From Calonectria ilicicola (Eukaryota; Ascomycota; Sordariomycetes; Hypocreales; Nectriaceae): a stretch of DNA of 64,000 nucleotides. The position numbers were made by a program, and so were the translations under genes. Shown one piece after another: positions 32,464 to 43,420 of the stretch; positions within the stretch are counted from its first letter, which is position 1; each line of letters opens with the position of its first letter. The stretch lies in NCBI GenBank assembly GCA_020809705.1, contig CP085827.1:5580001-5644000 (forward strand), given 5' to 3'. Under the pieces are notes generated by a model. It did no database searches. It was not told where the DNA came from and worked only from the letters and a program-made list of their open reading frames with translations.

Positions 32464-35400
32464 AGCCCCCTGTAGAAGAGCAGCAGGAGCGGCTAGGGCA
32501 ACGACCCCCGGAGTTACCGAAAGAACTCCCCAGAAAGGCTCTATACTCTACAACTAAAGAGCAACCCCAACGACAATTAGAAATAGAAGTAAGGATTAAA
32601 GGGAAGTGGTGTAATGCTATGGTGGATAACGGAGCTGAGCAGAACTATGTGAATCCTCGAGTAGTTAACCAACTTCAGCTGCCATGGACAACGAAAGTCG
32701 ACCCATACGAAATCATCAATATAGAAGGAACCCCTTTCGGCTACAACAACGGTGTTATAGACAAAAAGATTGATCACCTGAAAGTCTTCGTTGAAGGAAA
32801 GAACCAAGGAATAACCTTCGATATTGTTAATATCGGACAACACGACCTAGTTTTAGGGTACCCATGGTTATACCGATACAACCCTAATATCTGCTGGCGT
32901 ACTGGCCAGATACAAATACCCGAGGAGTATAACGCAGCCAGCGATATTTCCATAAAACACGATAAGAGATCTCAAACTCCTAGCCCTAACCAAGCAGGAG
33001 ACACAAGCAAAGGAGAATCTTCACCACCCAAAGGAACAAAACACAAATACAAGAATGGTCAGAAAAGGCAACAACAGCGGAATATTACATGCCTTAGAAC
33101 ACAGTTCCGACAAATTGATAATAACCTTAAAGAAATAAAGGCCGAAGCAGAAACAGACAGGCTGCATAATGTACCCCCATAGTACCGAATCTACAAAAAG
33201 CTCTTCGCAGAAGAACTAGACACTGGACTACCTGAGTTTAGCCAGTGGGATCACAAAATCGTTCTCAAAGACAGATCCAACACCCGATTTTACCCTATTT
33301 ATAATCTCAACCAAATCGAGCTTGATACCTTGAAGGAATACATCCAAGATATACTCAAAAAGGGATATATCCATATTTCAAACTCCGAAGCTGGTTACCC
33401 TGTCATGTTTGTGCCTAAGAAAAACGGGAAGCTACGCCTTATCGTGGACTACCAACAGCTCAATAATATCACCATTAAAGATCACACTCCACTACCATTA
33501 ATTAATAAAATAAAGGATCGCCTTCATAGAGCTAATATCTTTACTGCACTGGATCTTAAAGGAGCATACAATCTTATTCGCATCAAAGAAGGACATAAAT
33601 GGAAAACCGCTTTCCAAACGAAGTTTGGACTATTTGAATACCTAGTTATGCCTTTCGGACTCACAAATGCACCAGCATCATTCCAGCAAATGATAACCAA
33701 TATATTACAAGAACACTTAGACATCTTTGTTGTCTGCTACCTAGATAATATCCTCATCTTCTCCAAAAACAAAGAAGAACATAAAGAACACATTCATAAG
33801 GTCTTAAAAGCCCTCCAAGACACCAAACTCCTAGTTAAACCAGAAAAAAGCAAGTTCCACACTCAAGAAGTAGAATTCCTAGGACACATCATCAGCCCTA
33901 ACGAAATTCACATGGACCCAAAGAAAGTCACTACAGTAAAAGATTGGAAGGAACCTACTAATGTGAAGGAAGTACAAGCCTTCCTCGGATTCACTAACTA
34001 TTACCGAAGGTTTATTAAGGGATTTAGTAAAATCACCTCAGGCATAACAGAACTAACCAAGAAAGGAATTACCTTTCGATAGGGAAGTAAAGCACAACAA
34101 TCATTCGAAGCTATAAAAAATACTATTTTAGAAGAACCTATCCTTGCGATGTTCGACCCTGATAAACCCATAGAGCTAGAAACCGATGCATCGGACTTCG
34201 CCCTAGGGGCCCAGATCGGACAACGAGACGAACAAGGAAATCTGCATCCTATAGCATTCTACTCGCACAAGCTACACGGCCCTGAGCTAAACTACTGATA
34301 CGGTAGGATTAGAACAGTAGGGGTCTTAATGATATGTAGTAGGAAGGTTAATGTCTTCTTCTCTATCTACCCTAGTAACGGGCTTATATATGCCTTCCAA
34401 GGGTGCCTAAGGCACACACTTACAGGGTTCCATATGTGTTGACACCATTTCCGTATCAACTACCCCATCTATAATAAAGAATTCCTTACTATTATCAATA
34501 CTTTTAAAGAATTCCGACAATACCTTCTAGGAAGCAGCCACAAAATCACAGTATACACCGACCATAAAAACATTGCCTACTTCGCAACCACTCAAAAACT
34601 TAGTGGAAGGTAACTACAATATGTAGAATACCTATCCGAATTTGACTACCAAATTGTCTATATTAAAGGAACTAAGAATGGCCGCGCTGATACAATCAGC
34701 CGCCGACCCAACTACAACACAGAAAAACCAAAAACACAGGAAAAACTATTGATCTACAACACCAACAGAGGCCTAGAACAAGCCCCAATCAGTAGAATAA
34801 CAATAGAAACAAAGAAAATAATCGCTGCTATGAGAGTAGGAGGACTGCTGCGCGTAACTAGAACTACTATCATAGAAATACCAACACAACAAGTAGAACA
34901 GGGCAATCCACTACTAAGAAAAATCGAAGAATATAATCTAGTACTTCTAGAAGAAGGAAAAACAGATTACCTACAAGTGCCAGAGGAACACCAAATGGAA
35001 TTAATAAGGGACATTCACGAACATCCCTTACATAGCCACAAAGACATTAACAAAACCCTTAAACAAGTCAAACAGACATTTTCCTTTAGTAAGATGAAGA
35101 AGAAAGTCGAACAGGTATATAAGGAATGCAGCCTATATCGACACTCCAAAAAACCAAGACATAAACCATACGGATTATTACAACCATCCCCTGTCGCACA
35201 ACGACCATGGGACTCAATCACAATGGACTTCATTACCGACCTTCCCTTATCAGCAGATCCTGCCACAGGAGTATACTACAACAGTATTTTCGTTATCGTT
35301 GATCGCTTCACAAAAGCAGCATATTATCTTCCTTATAATAAAGCAACAAAAGAGGAACAATTTACCTACCTTTTCTTTCGAAATATAGTCGCTATACACG

Positions 35401-36287
35401 GACTACCAACCGAAATCATTTCGGATAGAGGACAACCATTTGCATCTAAGTTTTGGCAAAGCCTGATGTCCTTAATGGGGTTAAACCACAAGCTAAGCAC
35501 AGCCTTCCACCCCCAAACAGACGGACAAACCGAACGCCAGAACCAGGAAATCGAGCAATATCTACAATACTACATTAACTACAAGCAAACCGATTGGGTA
35601 GAGAAGTTACCTATTGCACAGTTAGCACATAACACGTCCTACAATCACAGCATTAAAACAACACCAGCAAAAGCTAATTTTGGCTTCACACCAAACACTT
35701 ACCGAGCCCCCTTAGAAGGCACAATTCAAGCAAAAGCTATGATCAAGTCAGACGATTTAAGAAAACTACATGAAGAAATGAAGATAGAACTTGAGTTCGT
35801 CCGTAACATAATGAAAAGACATTACAACCTAAAAAGGCTAAAGGGACCATCCTTCTCGGAGGGAGACATGGTCTACCTAGTAACAAAAAATCTTGCAACA
35901 AAAAGACAAAACAAAAAAATCGACTTCACGCAGATTGGACCATACCCCATTAAAAGAAAAATATCAGAAAACAACTATGAACTCGACCTCCCAGACAACA
36001 TTAAAGTTCACCCTATCTTCCACATTTCACTACTAGAACCCGGTGATGGCATCCAAGTCAATACAGGACCTAGCTACAAACCACAAATAGAAAACCCAGA
36101 AGACCAGTGGGAAGTCGAAAAAATCCTACAAAGGAGAGAAGAAGACAGGAAATTCGAAATTAAATGGAAAGGCTATGAAGAAACAACCTGGGAACCTGCC
36201 AAACACCTTACGCATTGCTCGAAGATGCTGGAAGCATTTCTCCGGAATCAACGCAAAGGAAATCGGGCAAACCGCTCCAGTCGATAA
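32458..36287 (+). pseudogene. pol: gypsy pol: protease, RT, RNase H, integrase, chromodomain
   Basis: Frame 0 from the frameshift site to TAA 36,287. Protease has VDNGAEQNYV (usual D-S/T-G-A). RT shows VPKKNGKLRLIVDYQQLN, ALDLKGAYN, FGLTNAPASFQ and YLDN: the second catalytic Asp of YxDD is Asn (AAT at 33,747), a G-to-A change that should kill the enzyme. RNase H begins ELETDASDFALGAQI. Integrase has the HHCC domain with its last Cys changed to Tyr (35,136) and the core residues in MDFITDL, SDRGQPF and FHPQTDGQTERQNQE. The chromodomain is WEVEKILQRREEDRKFEI..WKGYEETTWEP, which targets heterochromatin in chromoviruses. Stops: TAG 33,180, TAG 34,080, TGA in the 163-bp insertion, TAA near 34,610. 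Confidence 0.92.
34296..34458 (-). repeat. 163-bp solo-LTR-like insertion, copy 2, nested in pol
   Basis: Reverse-complement identical to 25,419-25,581. It is flanked by a perfect 5-bp duplication ACTAC (34,291-34,295 and 34,459-34,463). Removing insertion plus one duplication rejoins the RNase H reading (PELNY-PIYNKEF). Insertion plus duplication is 168 bp, a multiple of three, so the downstream frame is unchanged. It introduces an immediate TGA. Confidence 0.92.
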
Positions 36288-36306
36288 CCCCATGATCCTC
36301 GAGCAA

Positions 36307-36700
36307 TTATACCTCCGATAACACCGACGCCTCAGCACGCTCCTTTTCTTCTAATTCGTCCAAATCCTCGCAACCCCGAGAAATCATCTCCTTCGCCTTC
36401 TCACGTAAATGACGCTCCTGAGTGCGCAAGCGCTGCAACCGAGCCAGAGCACTCATTAAATCTGCCTCAGCCTTCTCCTTCTCCCCATCAATCCGATCCT
36501 TCTCACAAGAAACCCGCTCAACTAAAAATAAATAAGCATATGAAAGCAAAAAGAGGAAAACACTCACAAGCCTGAGCAGAAACACCCCCAAAATCACAGC
36601 CAGAATATTTATTCTTCACGCAAAACTCGCAGCGGCTTTTTCCCTCGGCCACGACACAGGATAGCTGCCCGGCGCGAAAACAAGCCGAACAATAAGGCAT
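36307..36700 (-). CDS. Antisense zinc/coiled-coil gene inside the gypsy element
   Basis: An intact 115-residue protein on the strand opposite pol, between integrase and the 3' LTR. Exons 36,568-36,700 and 36,307-36,521 are joined across a 46-nt intron (GTGAGTG..TTTTTAG). Exon 1 encodes a cysteine cluster C-x2-C-x7-C-x8-C-x2-C (YCSACFRAGQLSC.. CEFC). Exon 2 encodes a charged heptad-like coiled coil (EKDRIDGEKEKAEADLMSAL..) with MISRGCEDLDELEE near the end. A homologous gene lies at 43,421-44,194 in another gypsy remnant. It has no stops although gag and pol have several. Function unknown; a regulator or nucleic-acid-binding accessory of the element is inference. Confidence 0.65.
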
Positions 36701-36898
36701 CTCGAAACCAAATTTATCAATTAATTTAGCAATATCCTTTCAACAAGCTTCAGTCACCTTGAGACAAGGCACAACCTTGGTAACACAACCTAACATCCTG
36801 TCAGTACCCGGACCACAAGAAGATAAAAAGAGGAAAAACATACGGTAGTCACAAGTGGGGAAACTGGCCTATTTACCTGGCCTTAGGACAAGACCAAC

Positions 36899-36909
36899 AA
36901 GAGGGGGAG
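36899..36909 (+). other. Polypurine tract of gypsy element
   Basis: AAGAGGGGGAG lies just before TATCG and the 3' LTR start at 36,915. Position and composition fit the plus-strand primer site of LTR retrotransposons. The second gypsy remnant has GAGGGGAGA at the same place. Confidence 0.75.
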
Positions 36910-36914
36910 TATCG

Positions 36915-37313
36915 TGTTATGACCTAAACACCCAAAGGCAGTAACTACGGGCAGAACCCCAACCAATTATAACAAAACTACCCTGGACCCACATAACCAG
37001 CCAATAAGAGTAAAGTCGAACGGCCCCTGTTCGATATCACTGAAGATCGCAACGAACATTGTCGAACCGACTTCGTTCGACCATTGCGATAATGGAGCCT
37101 TAGATATAGTAGTATATAGACGGATCAGATCCTACCGTAAGGAACGGAACTGATCAGCTTTCAATACAACTTGGTTACCTCAATTGCGATTGACTATTAC
37201 CTAATGTAACACTTCTATTGCTCTATTTACCATAACGCGCCTAACCATCCTGCTAACAATAAACCCTTCGTTTTGATTGGTTTATCAAGTTGGGAATTGA
37301 CCAGACCGTTATA
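36915..37313 (+). repeat. 3' LTR of gypsy element, 399 bp
   Basis: Bounded by TGTTATGACC and CCGTTATA and followed by ATTTG. Against the 5' LTR it lacks a 226-bp internal piece. Over the roughly 397 shared positions I count 16 differences, all C/T or G/A. Confidence 0.88.
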
Positions 37314-37318
37314 ATTTG

Positions 37319-37716
37319 TTATTTCGGATGTTAGTATAAAGTTAATCCTAGATGCTTCGGCTTGAATTGCAATCTAAGAACTAATTGAATTTTAGTTATA
37401 TTAAGCTAACGGTCAATTAGGCAAGACTAGCATTCATATCAAAGATACTTAATCCTATCATAATCACAATAAACATGGATAAGTCCAATATTGACGAATA
37501 ATAAATCTATTACCCTAATTTCCTATTATTACTTATTATTATAAATAGCACTCTATCCTTCTACTTTCTAGGATAGGTGAGATATTATTTAGCCCGATAC
37601 AAAGGCAGAATATCTTAGCTGATTTTACCTTCAATGGGGGAAGTGCCAGTTTTCATCTGCCATCTGGTATTTCTTGATAGCCTATGATTCTTGGCTTGAT
37701 AGGGCTAACACATGCT
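37319..37716. other. No gene between gypsy 3' LTR and 151-bp insertion
   Basis: About 400 bp of AT-rich sequence in which I see no coding region or known repeat. Confidence 0.4.
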
Positions 37717-37721
37717 GGCTT

Positions 37722-37872
37722 TGTCACAAGACGAGGCCAGGGGTAGGCATAATAACTGTGTTGTGCGATGAAGAGGGCAGAAGGCTCTCACTACGGTCGG
37801 CTAATATTAACATTGTACGTATGTGTGGTACACACGTGACTCCACACATGACTACCTGTGTGACCTGTGACA
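37722..37872 (+). repeat. 151-bp TGTCACA..TGTGACA insertion, copy B, with target duplication
   Basis: Starts TGTCACAAG and ends CTGTGACA (7-bp terminal inverted repeat) and is flanked by a perfect GGCTT duplication (37,717-37,721 and 37,873-37,877). TG..CA ends and 5-bp duplication point to a solo LTR of a small element. Confidence 0.82.
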
Positions 37873-37879
37873 GGCTTCC

Positions 37880-39860
37880 ATTGTCTTAGACCGACCGGCA
37901 CAAACCACCGTCATCCGGAGTATTCTATATTACCGTAATAAGGACCTAGTCTACCGTTAAGATATCATAGATATAATTGACAAGCTTCTACTATAGATAA
38001 AAGAATTTTATAGTGCTACTTTATAGGGTTTAGGCGGATTAGGGTGCGTCTTGACCAGTGCATCTACCTTAAATATCTACTAAGTAATCTAGGAAAATAT
38101 AAATCGCGCTCGATTATGTGTACCGACGATACGAGGACAACAACTGCTCCATCTTCTAGGTCAATGCCAATAGCGAAGCGACGTTTGTAAATAACTACCA
38201 TACAATTGCAAAAAAGCTTAGTATAAATACAAACCTAGAAAAGGATAACTTGCTCTTAGCAATAAAGCAAGGCATTGAGGAATAGGCGTAGTAGGTGCTT
38301 GTACTTGATAATACCGATGATCTCGCTCTCTTTGGAATAAGAGAAATAGGACAGATAGAACAGGTTGATCAGACACACAATCTATTTAACTATATTCCTC
38401 AAGCGCCTACAGGGATAGTATTGTAGACAAGCTGTGACGAACACATTATTAGGACCCTTATAGGCTTATAATGAGATATTGAAGTTGGTCAGATAACACT
38501 AGAAGAAGCAAAATAGCTCCTAGAGACTGCAAGAGATATAGTGGTTATCGAAGATATAATAATGATTAATACCCTTCTCGAGCATCTCTAGTGGCTGCCG
38601 CTTACGATTTCACAGGCTGGAGTATATATATGACGGACATTAACACCAGTTATAGAGTATTTATTTATATTACTTAAAGGTAAATAATAATAGAAATTAC
38701 TTAAGAGAACAGAGGTAGATCAACACCAATAGCCGAATGTATTAAATAGTGTTCTGGAGATATAGGCGATTTCTATCGAGCGAATCCGACAGGAAAGCAA
38801 GATAGTATATCAAATTCTATAGGTAATAGTATATGTGGATAGTCGGAATATACTTTTTGAGATTCTAGCCTTAGCTAGTGAGTTTGGCTACCAGGGGACA
38901 AATAATAAGCCTAAAGAGGTTAAAGTCATACAAGCAATTACCCGATTAAAGGAATTCTTATTTATAAGTAGGAGATAAGCAGATGATGGTTCAAGGTAGT
39001 ATAAAATACACAAGCTTGTACAGGAAGCTGCATGATATAGGTTAAGTATACAAGAGGTAGGCAGGTTTAGGAATAATAAGGAAGAGAAGTAAGAAGAGGA
39101 AATTAAAAAGCAAAAAGGAAAAGAAGAAGAGGAGGAGGAGGAGGTATATTTCTCTAGAATTATAGTGCAAACCATGGAAGAGATCTTCCCAGTATTAGAA
39201 CAAGACACATAGCAAGAATATGAGAGGTATCTAACATATACTATACAGGTAGAAGAGTGGGCAGAGGCATATGGGAAGCAGGTTGAAGTTTGTATGCTTT
39301 TCAGTAAGGTATCTAACTTTCTTTATAATCGAGGGAGGTAGAGGGAGAAGGAACCGGTGGATGAGAGAGCACTTGAACTTCAGCGGAAGGTACTTAGAGA
39401 GAAGCATCCAGATACAATCTAGAGCATGGCAGATCTTGCAACAACATACCATCAGCAAGGCCTATACAGCAAGGCAGAGCCTATTTATATAGAAGTCCTA
39501 AATCTTCGGCGGGAGGTACTTGGAGAGAAGCATCCAGATACAATCTCGAGCATGGCATCACTTGCAACAACATACCATACGCAAGGCCGATATAAAGAAG
39601 CTGAGCGGCTACATCAGGCCACCTTAGACATTCGCCAATATATCCTTGGAGATAGCCACCCAGATACAATACAGAGCATGACATATCTCACCTCAACGCA
39701 GGAGGCAGTATAACAACTCCCATCTATTATCGAGTCAACCCAGTCTTTAGCGGTCACACCAGTCGGCGAATTTGAAAAAGAGCGAAAGTCGCGGCATAGG
39801 TTGATGTGGGAGGCTATACGTACTAATGCTGATCGCTTTCGTAAATGGAGCTCTTCTTGA
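37880..39860 (+). pseudogene. NLR-like pseudogene: NB-ARC ATPase plus tetratricopeptide repeats
   Basis: Plus-strand reading shows an NB-ARC order: LDRPAQTTVIRSILYYRNKDLVYR, a P-loop remnant GLGGLG (then broken), IF*VNANSEATFVNNY, Walker B VLVLDNTDDLALF, FNYIPQAPTGIVL and the GxP-like WLPLTISQAGVYM. Then come GTNNKPKEVK.., a bridging helical region, and TPRs of the kinesin-light-chain type (LGEKHPDTISSMASLATTYHTQGRYKEAE). The C-terminus is EKERKSRHRLMWEAIRTNADRFRKW, ending at TGA 39,860. Fungal proteins of this kind are NOD-like receptors involved in non-self recognition and cell death. Very many TAG/TAA codons replace Gln and Trp, and the P-loop is shifted, so it is dead. The TPR end is the best preserved part. 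Confidence 0.75.
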
Positions 39861-40303
39861 AGGCAGGGGCCTTAATTAACTTTTTTCCCTCTACATAAGT
39901 GTTTATATTTGCCATAATCTATTATAAGGGGCTAGCCCTTAGTTTGTTCAACGAGAAAGATGCTCTAAATTGGTCTATCTAAAGCTACAAAGGAAACCAA
40001 AAAAAAACAATGCAATTAGAAGAAGTTTTCCTTTTGACTATATATGCTTTAGTATACTCTCACTACTAAGATAATCAAGAAGCTTAATCTAGATGGATAT
40101 GCATAGCCATAATCCTCCACCAAGCCTTAGCCTATGGCATCTATATCACGAATTACTAGTACTATATAGCAGTATGTATTTCACAACAACTGTTTTGTTC
40201 GCTCGTCACATGCAATATATTATGTACTGTACTATACTTTTCTAAGATACATGTCAATAACCGTAATTGAATGTAGAATACAGCATGGCTAGGACCGTGT
40301 TAC
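39861..40303. other. No gene
   Basis: About 440 bp of AT-rich sequence after the NLR pseudogene, with no supported feature. Confidence 0.4.
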
Positions 40304-40456
40304 TGTCACAAGACGAGGCTAGGGGTAGGCATAATATCTGTGTTGTGCGATGAAGAGGGCAGAAGGCTCTCACTACGGTCGGCTAATATTAACCTCGTGC
40401 GTGTGTTTAGTACACATATAACTACACACGACTATCTATGTGTGTGACATGTGACA
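40304..40456 (+). repeat. 151-bp family insertion, copy C (153 bp)
   Basis: Starts TGTCACAAGACGAGGC and ends ACATGTGACA. Its first 100 bp match copy B closely and its 3' part has diverged. Flanks GTTAC and GCTCC do not match, so no target duplication survives. Confidence 0.7.
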
Positions 40457-40992
40457 GCTCCCCTCTGTTGGATCCAACTTCTTGAACACAAACCTGTTGT
40501 CCTCTCGCATCATCTTCTTAAAGGCTTTGTATTCCTCTTCAATGAATTCTTTTTCATTCGCATTAAGACTACCGGGATAGGGTTCGCTACCTTCCTAACG
40601 GAGACAATACGGGAGCCGTTTCTCTACGGAAGAGCGTATATTTCAAGGATGTACTCTCGGGAATGTCCCATGCCGATATTGTTGCTCTCGTGAAGCGTGC
40701 CCGTAGCAAGACGACCAATCAGCTTGGCAGTGATCACGATGAAATTGTCACAGGAGTTGAAGCTGACCAAAGACCGTAATGTTCCATGACGCTTAAGCAT
40801 TCAGCAAAACCGCCAAAGGATGATGGTTTGTGGGATAACAAGTGTTGGCCAAGCAGTATTGCGGCGGGGGATCCAGGGTTTACACTTCTGAGCCTTGACA
40901 ACTGGTATAATTTGAATCCGAAGGGGCCAAATGGACAAAGAACGAAGTGGAAGTACGCGCAACCATATGTGCAGGGTCAGAACGTAGATTGA
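40457..40992 (+). pseudogene. Fragment of an unidentified gene
   Basis: A plus-strand frame reads GDNTGAVSLRKSVYFKDVL..HADIVALVKRARSKTTNQLG, then after a stop DDGLWDNKCWPSSIAAGDPGFTLLSLDNWYNLNPKGPNGQRTKWKYAQPYVQGQNVD to a stop at 40,992 (quoted in parts). It has protein-like composition and continuity, but I cannot name the family. The 5' side is cut by the 153-bp insertion. Probably the 3' end of a broken gene. Confidence 0.35.
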
Positions 40993-41681
40993 TAAACCAC
41001 GCTCCCGACATGCAGGAACCTTTCTCACTCGTTGCCGTGGAGGTAGATCCACACCAAATATAGAAACGTAGCCACCAGCGCCAAGAAGTTATTTTTCTGA
41101 TAAACTTTTATCGTAGATTAGCTTTCATCTTCTTTGCTTTTTACCTTCTTGGAAGTGAATTCAAATCATTTAGCCTTTTTTTATTGTCCAATTCTCATAT
41201 ATAGCGGTTATGAAACTCCAGGAAATACAACCCTGTCATGTAGAAATGGTACCAATATGTGTAGAGCCTCAATGGTTATCTGCCTTAAGTGTCTCTCATA
41301 GGCTCAAACACCCTCTTTACTGGAGTAGTTAGGTAATATAATATGGGCCTCCCTGCTGTATCGCTCCAGGACTCCTGCTACTGTGATCCTGCCTGATCGC
41401 CTTGCCTTGCCGGCAAGGACCCAAAATGGTGTTCTTGACATGCAGTTTATACTAGCCGATCGTGCTGCGTTTTAGCCCCAAGCTAGCTGCCTTTTATGCT
41501 CAAATTTATGGCTATTTTTACTAATTTATTTTCCATTGAGCGGCATGGATTTCGCACAGACAGATATATGACTAAGCCAGGCACCTGTGTATAAAATCTG
41601 CTGTTGGTCCGTCATAAATTCCCAAGTTTTCTCTCATTCCATTCAAACTCAACTTTCACCTGAAAATCAGATCAAACCGTC
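40993..41681. other. No gene; possible very old 163-bp family copy
   Basis: No coding region seen. At about 41,238-41,345 GAAATGGTACCAATATGTG..TAAGTGTCTCTCATAGGC..TACTGGAGTAG loosely follows the 163-bp insertion, possibly a decayed copy. CTCATTCCATTCAAACTC-type leader text precedes the next gene. Confidence 0.3.
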
Positions 41682-42547
41682 TTGGCAATTATGTGTCCTC
41701 CCCAAGAGTCAGAACACCAATCGCCTGAGCGCTCAGATGAAGAATTGGACGATCAGTTATCTTCGGACGAGTCACATAATACTGACACTCCAGTCCACAC
41801 AGCGGAAGAGCTTGGGGAAATCTTTCTTGATTTTTATCAGTTTCTTACAACACTGCACTTCGATGTCGCACATCTCAAGATACCTCCCCCAGGGGGCTGG
41901 CCAAATATAACGGATGCGGCCTGCGAAGGCTTCAAGTCGGACTTTATTATTGAAGTCATACGCCATCTACCTTATTTTGACGATCAAGCCAAAGCGCGTT
42001 TTCATGTTTCAAGCAAGATAGTAGATTACTCCTCATCCAGCCGTGAAGACTTTCAGGAGATGAAAAAATGGGATAATTGGGGCGTGGGGTTTTACTCTAA
42101 TGCAGCTGAAGGCCCTATGATGGGGCTCACTTTGTTTGCTTTGCAAAAGGTGACAGCACTAGCAGTCACGAGTTTTAGTTAAATGCCAGAGAAGGGGAGG
42201 TATTGATTGATGTTGTTCGTTTCGATATTCTTGCCCCCCATGAGGTAAAGCGCTTTTTCAGAGAACTCAAGGAAGAATATCGCACCTTAAGGCTCATTCC
42301 ATGGCCCGGCAGGGAAATGCTGCCGGCAGGAGATGTGAAGGAACGAGAGGGCCGTATCCCCATGGAGCAAGTCACTGTTCGCGAACGATATGAAGAGCTG
42401 ACGCACCTGGACATACAGTACATCAGGCAGGTTTTAAGAGAACACGGGTGGCCTGATGCATTTCGCAGAGATGAGGCATACGAAGCCCTAGAAGTTGTTT
42501 ATGGTTCTCGCGATGAGTGGCGGGTATGGCAAAAAAGCCCACGCTAG
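41682..42547 (+). pseudogene. Conserved ascomycete protein of unknown function, frameshifted
   Basis: Two frames joined near 42,160. The first gives a Ser/Glu-rich leader, then GEIFLDFYQFLTTLHFDVAHLKIPPPGGWPNIT and FKSDFIIEVIRHLPYFDD. The second gives LNAREGEVLIDVVRFDIL, EYRTLRLIPWPGREM and YIRQVLREHGWPDAFRRDEAYEAL to TAG 42,545. This order is familiar from a widespread family of about 250-residue Pezizomycotina proteins of unknown function. At the junction (42,140-42,185) a one-base shift and an in-frame TAG separate the halves; the only GT..AG stretch there (29 nt) is too short for an intron. I therefore call it broken, with the start near ATG 41,691. An old 163-bp family copy begins just after the stop. 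Confidence 0.6.
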
Positions 42548-42548
42548 A

Positions 42549-42709
42549 TGATGCGGAAAATGGGGTCAGCACGCACAGAGCATTGTAAGTGTTCTGCCTT
42601 GGACACCCTTAGAAGACCTATGCTGGCCTCTACTGGAGTAGATAGATAATGGAAAATAAATCCTCTTGCAATATATTACTGAGACTCTTATTAATCTAGC
42701 CCTGTTGTA
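42549..42709 (+). repeat. Decayed copy of the 163-bp LTR-like family
   Basis: TGATGCGGAAAATGGGGTCA..CATTGTAAGTGTTCTGCCTT.. then TAGATAGATAATGG.. and ATATTACTGAGACTC.. follows the young 163-bp copies base for base over much of its length with many substitutions. The right end is approximate. It starts two bases after the stop codon of the preceding gene. Confidence 0.55.
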
Positions 42710-43330
42710 TAAAGGTCACACTGTATTTTGTTGTTTTGTTATATTATAGCACAATGCTATCCGTGACCAACCCAGTCTTACATTCAATTACTACAGCCCC
42801 CGAGACATCCTATGTCTCTACTTCTTTGTCATTTTTGTCTTTGTCACAAAACGGATAAGACAACCAATGACTACTTCCCAGTAAGGGATATGACACCTAT
42901 CAACAGTATCCTACATCGCAACTACCACCTGCACCATTGAGTAACAGGTTAGGAAGGAGACATGGCCACAATTGAGAATAAACCCGATTAAATTCCCGAA
43001 GGGTATTTTGAAGATCTGACACAAATTTACTCTTGCATAGAAGTAGATTGCATTATTTACATGTGCCGAAAGGCAGAACAGTGGCATGAGATCTTTGGCA
43101 GGGGTCTAATGTGGTGTGCCCCTTGTCCTAGAGCAACAGAAGCGGCAACCCCTACAGAGGGAATACTCTAAGGCAGCTTATAATAATTGCAATCAGCAAG
43201 ATGAGGAGCAATTGCAATTCCCCAATGCCACCTTAAAGAAAAAGTCGCTACAGCTGGAGCTCCTACCAAGTCTCTATACACCATAAATAGCAAAAACCCT
43301 TAACAGCTTGAAATAAAAGAAAGGACCAAA
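42710..43330. other. No gene
   Basis: About 600 bp without a supported feature. It may include decayed pol sequence of the following gypsy remnant, but I cannot align it by eye. Confidence 0.35.
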
Positions 43331-43420
43331 TGGGAATAGTACATCATTGTAGTGAATCGCGGAGGTAAGATATAAAATGAACTAGATACAGCCGGAAAAC
43401 ATAGGAACCACCACAGAACC

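Larger units (their letters stand above)
30011..37318 (+). mobile_element. Ty3/gypsy chromovirus, complete but mutated
   Basis: A full-length LTR retrotransposon. Flanking 5-bp duplications ATTTG lie at 30,011-30,015 and 37,314-37,318. The 5' LTR is 30,016-30,640 and the 3' LTR 36,915-37,313; both begin TGTTATGACC and end CCGTTA(C/T)A. Gag, protease, reverse transcriptase, RNase H, integrase and a C-terminal chromodomain follow in gypsy order. Stops in gag and pol are of the TAG/TAA type where Gln or Trp is expected. A 163-bp LTR-like insertion lies in RNase H, and an antisense gene lies between pol and the 3' LTR. No canonical tRNA primer site is obvious after the 5' LTR. Confidence 0.92.

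Noticed and set aside
42153..42181. A 29-nt intron joining the halves of the gene at 41.7-42.5 kb
   Set aside because: Too short, and the sequence reads as protein in another frame; treated as frameshift plus stop.
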